64,000 bases of DNA from Aridibacter famidurans (GTDB lineage: Bacteria; Acidobacteriota; Blastocatellia; Pyrinomonadales; Pyrinomonadaceae), in the NCBI GenBank assembly GCA_024103495.1, contig JAGFIQ010000030.1, positions 1-64,000 of the forward strand, read 5' to 3'. Shown here piece after piece: positions 63,185 through 64,000 of this stretch (the stretch's first letter is position 1; each line of letters starts with the position of its first letter). Position numbers and translations under genes: made by a program. Below the pieces are notes generated by a model. The model had not been told where the DNA came from. It saw only the letters and a program-made list of their open reading frames with translations, and did no database searches.

Positions 63185-63679
63185 TCAACCGCCCATCTCT
63201 TCCTTGGGAATAAACAGTTCCCGCAGCATACCCTTGCCGCGTTCCGTTTCGGACCAGACCGAGATTTCGAGATCGATGACCGCAAGCGCGGCCGTCGGAA
63301 AGCGAGGGTGCTCTCCTGTAAGCGCCCCGACCAGGTCTTCGAACCCGGGGTTGTGACCGACGATCATCGCCGTGTCAGCGGAATCCTCGAAATCCGCGAT
63401 GATGTACGCCAGCGTGTTGGCGCCGGCTCCGTAAACTCGCTCGTCAAACTCCAGCTCGGCGTCGAATCCGCCTGCCTCCGCCGCCAGCCGGGCGGTGGTC
63501 TTTGCGCGTTTCGCCGGGGAAGACACGATCACGTCCGGGACAAGGCCCTTCGAGCGCATCAGCTCGCCCATGTACGGAGCCGCCTTCTCACCGCGTTTGT
63601 TCAATGGCCGTTCGAAATCCGGAAGTTCCGGATAATCCCAGCTCGATTTGGCGTGCCTTAGCACCAGAAGGGTTTTCAT
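63185..63679 (-). CDS. sixA: Phosphohistidine phosphatase SixA-like
   Basis: 164 aa from the ATG at 63679. Histidine phosphatase fold: LLVLRHAKSSW (~4-14) with the catalytic His, RGEKAAPYMGELM (~29-41), VSSPAKRAKTTA (~52-63) and second His in MIVGHNPGFEDL (~101-112). SixA removes phosphate from histidine-containing phosphotransfer proteins in E. coli. It is adjacent to a two-component pair but could also act elsewhere. It lies 5 bp after the CBS gene. Confidence 0.88.
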   Translation of the reverse strand: MKTLLVLRHAKSSWDYPELPDFERPLNKRGEKAAPYMGELMRSKGLVPDVIVSSPAKRAKTTARLAAEAGGFDAELEFDERVYGAGANTLAYIIADFEDSADTAMIVGHNPGFEDLVGALTGEHPRFPTAALAVIDLEISVWSETERGKGMLRELFIPKEEMGG

Positions 63680-63684
63680 AAGGT

Positions 63685-63999
63685 CTATCCGGCGATCTCG
63701 GTCAGGACGATCGGGCTCGGAGCCGAGATCTCCCGAAGTGCCGAGAGCAGTTTCTTTCTTAGCTTCTTGTTCTTTTTTGCCGCGGCGGCGATGTCCGCGA
63801 TCGAGATCACACCGACGAGCGCGCGGTCCCGATCGACGACCGGAAGGCGCCTGACGCGGCGCTTTTTCATTTTCGAGATCGCCTTCTCCAATTTGTCCGA
63901 GGGCGAACAAACGGCGGGATCTTCTGACGCTGCATCCGATACGGGAATAGCACTCAGTGCGGCGCCGCGTCTTTGCGCGGCAAGAACGATATCGCGGTC
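63685..63999 (-). CDS. CBS-domain protein (C-terminal part, 5' end outside window)
   Basis: The frame is open to the right edge, so only the last 104 residues are visible; the TTG at 63891 is internal. A CBS motif reads DIVLAAQRRGAALSAIPVSD (end of the first CBS), then KAISKMKKRRVRRLPVVDRD and LVGVISIADIAAAA (second CBS). CBS pairs bind adenosyl nucleotides and regulate transport or enzymes. The C-terminal tail (SALREISAPSPIVLTEIAG) is short. It is the first visible gene of a likely unit with sixA. Confidence 0.85.
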   Translation of the reverse strand, partial: DRDIVLAAQRRGAALSAIPVSDAASEDPAVCSPSDKLEKAISKMKKRRVRRLPVVDRDRALVGVISIADIAAAAKKNKKLRKKLLSALREISAPSPIVLTEIAG

Positions 64000-64000
64000 G

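Overview
The window looks like chromosomal DNA of a free-living, GC-rich (roughly 60 percent by eye) Gram-negative heterotroph, most likely an acidobacterium of the Blastocatellia/Pyrinomonadaceae type. That placement is inference from gene content: a secreted tricorn-like protease, a DUF5117/DUF4953-type zinc protease, many secreted peptidases and TPR proteins, a CarD regulator, ClpS-ClpA, many starts without a clear Shine-Dalgarno, and intergenic spaces full of hairpin repeats. No rRNA is present; there is one tRNA (CAT anticodon).

Layout. 0-9 kb: glycosidase tail, serine hydrolase, acidic small protein, saccharopine-dehydrogenase-like reductase, a TPR gene overlapping ywbE, aat, and a MATE exporter. 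9-11 kb: a lower-GC island with two different decayed IS3-type transposase ends pointing inward at a secreted protein gene and a HEGSH-motif metallopeptidase/toxin-like gene. 11-22 kb: secreted proteases (metzincin-like, tricorn, M28) and secreted proteins of unknown function. 22-28 kb: clpA, clpS and a GH63-like glucosidase. 28-34 kb: a TPR sigma-54 activator, a methyltransferase coupled to an esterase, a DUF1287 protein and an alpha/beta hydrolase. 34-43 kb: truB, recX, alaS, an aldehyde dehydrogenase and a Kef-type antiporter. 43-51 kb: tRNA, methyltransferase, YkgJ-like protein, M14 peptidase, recN and asparaginase. 51-53 kb: an IS200-type Y1 transposase between two large palindromic repeats. 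53-64 kb: YpfJ-like peptidase, hydrolase, HU, M50 protease, yacG, MFS transporter, queF, carD, a PhoR/PhoB pair, sixA and a CBS protein.

The most unusual property is the repeat content and how it meets genes. (1) truB carries about 570 bp (some 190 residues) of in-frame tandem repeats (102-bp unit, five full copies plus fragments) inside its catalytic domain, and a diverged copy of the same unit lies between genes at 32.7 kb. (2) alaS carries about 190 bp of in-frame repeats (48-bp unit twice, plus a GC hairpin) whose relatives form a non-coding array at 21.3 kb. (3) At least five genes take their stop codon from the first bases of a palindromic repeat, and several others end inside or beside short arrays of 7- or 14-bp units rich in TGA. 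(4) A 160-200 bp palindromic element occurs three times, two copies flanking the Y1 transposase, which suggests a REP/RAYT-like relation. Together these suggest a genome shaped by small repeats that settle at gene ends and, twice here, inside essential genes while keeping the frame.

Functional links: clpS-clpA (N-degron proteolysis) together with aat (which makes N-degrons) give an N-end rule pathway apart from ClpP; the PhoR/PhoB-like pair has direct repeats resembling a Pho box upstream; recX and recN serve recombination repair; truB, alaS, queF and the tRNA serve translation.
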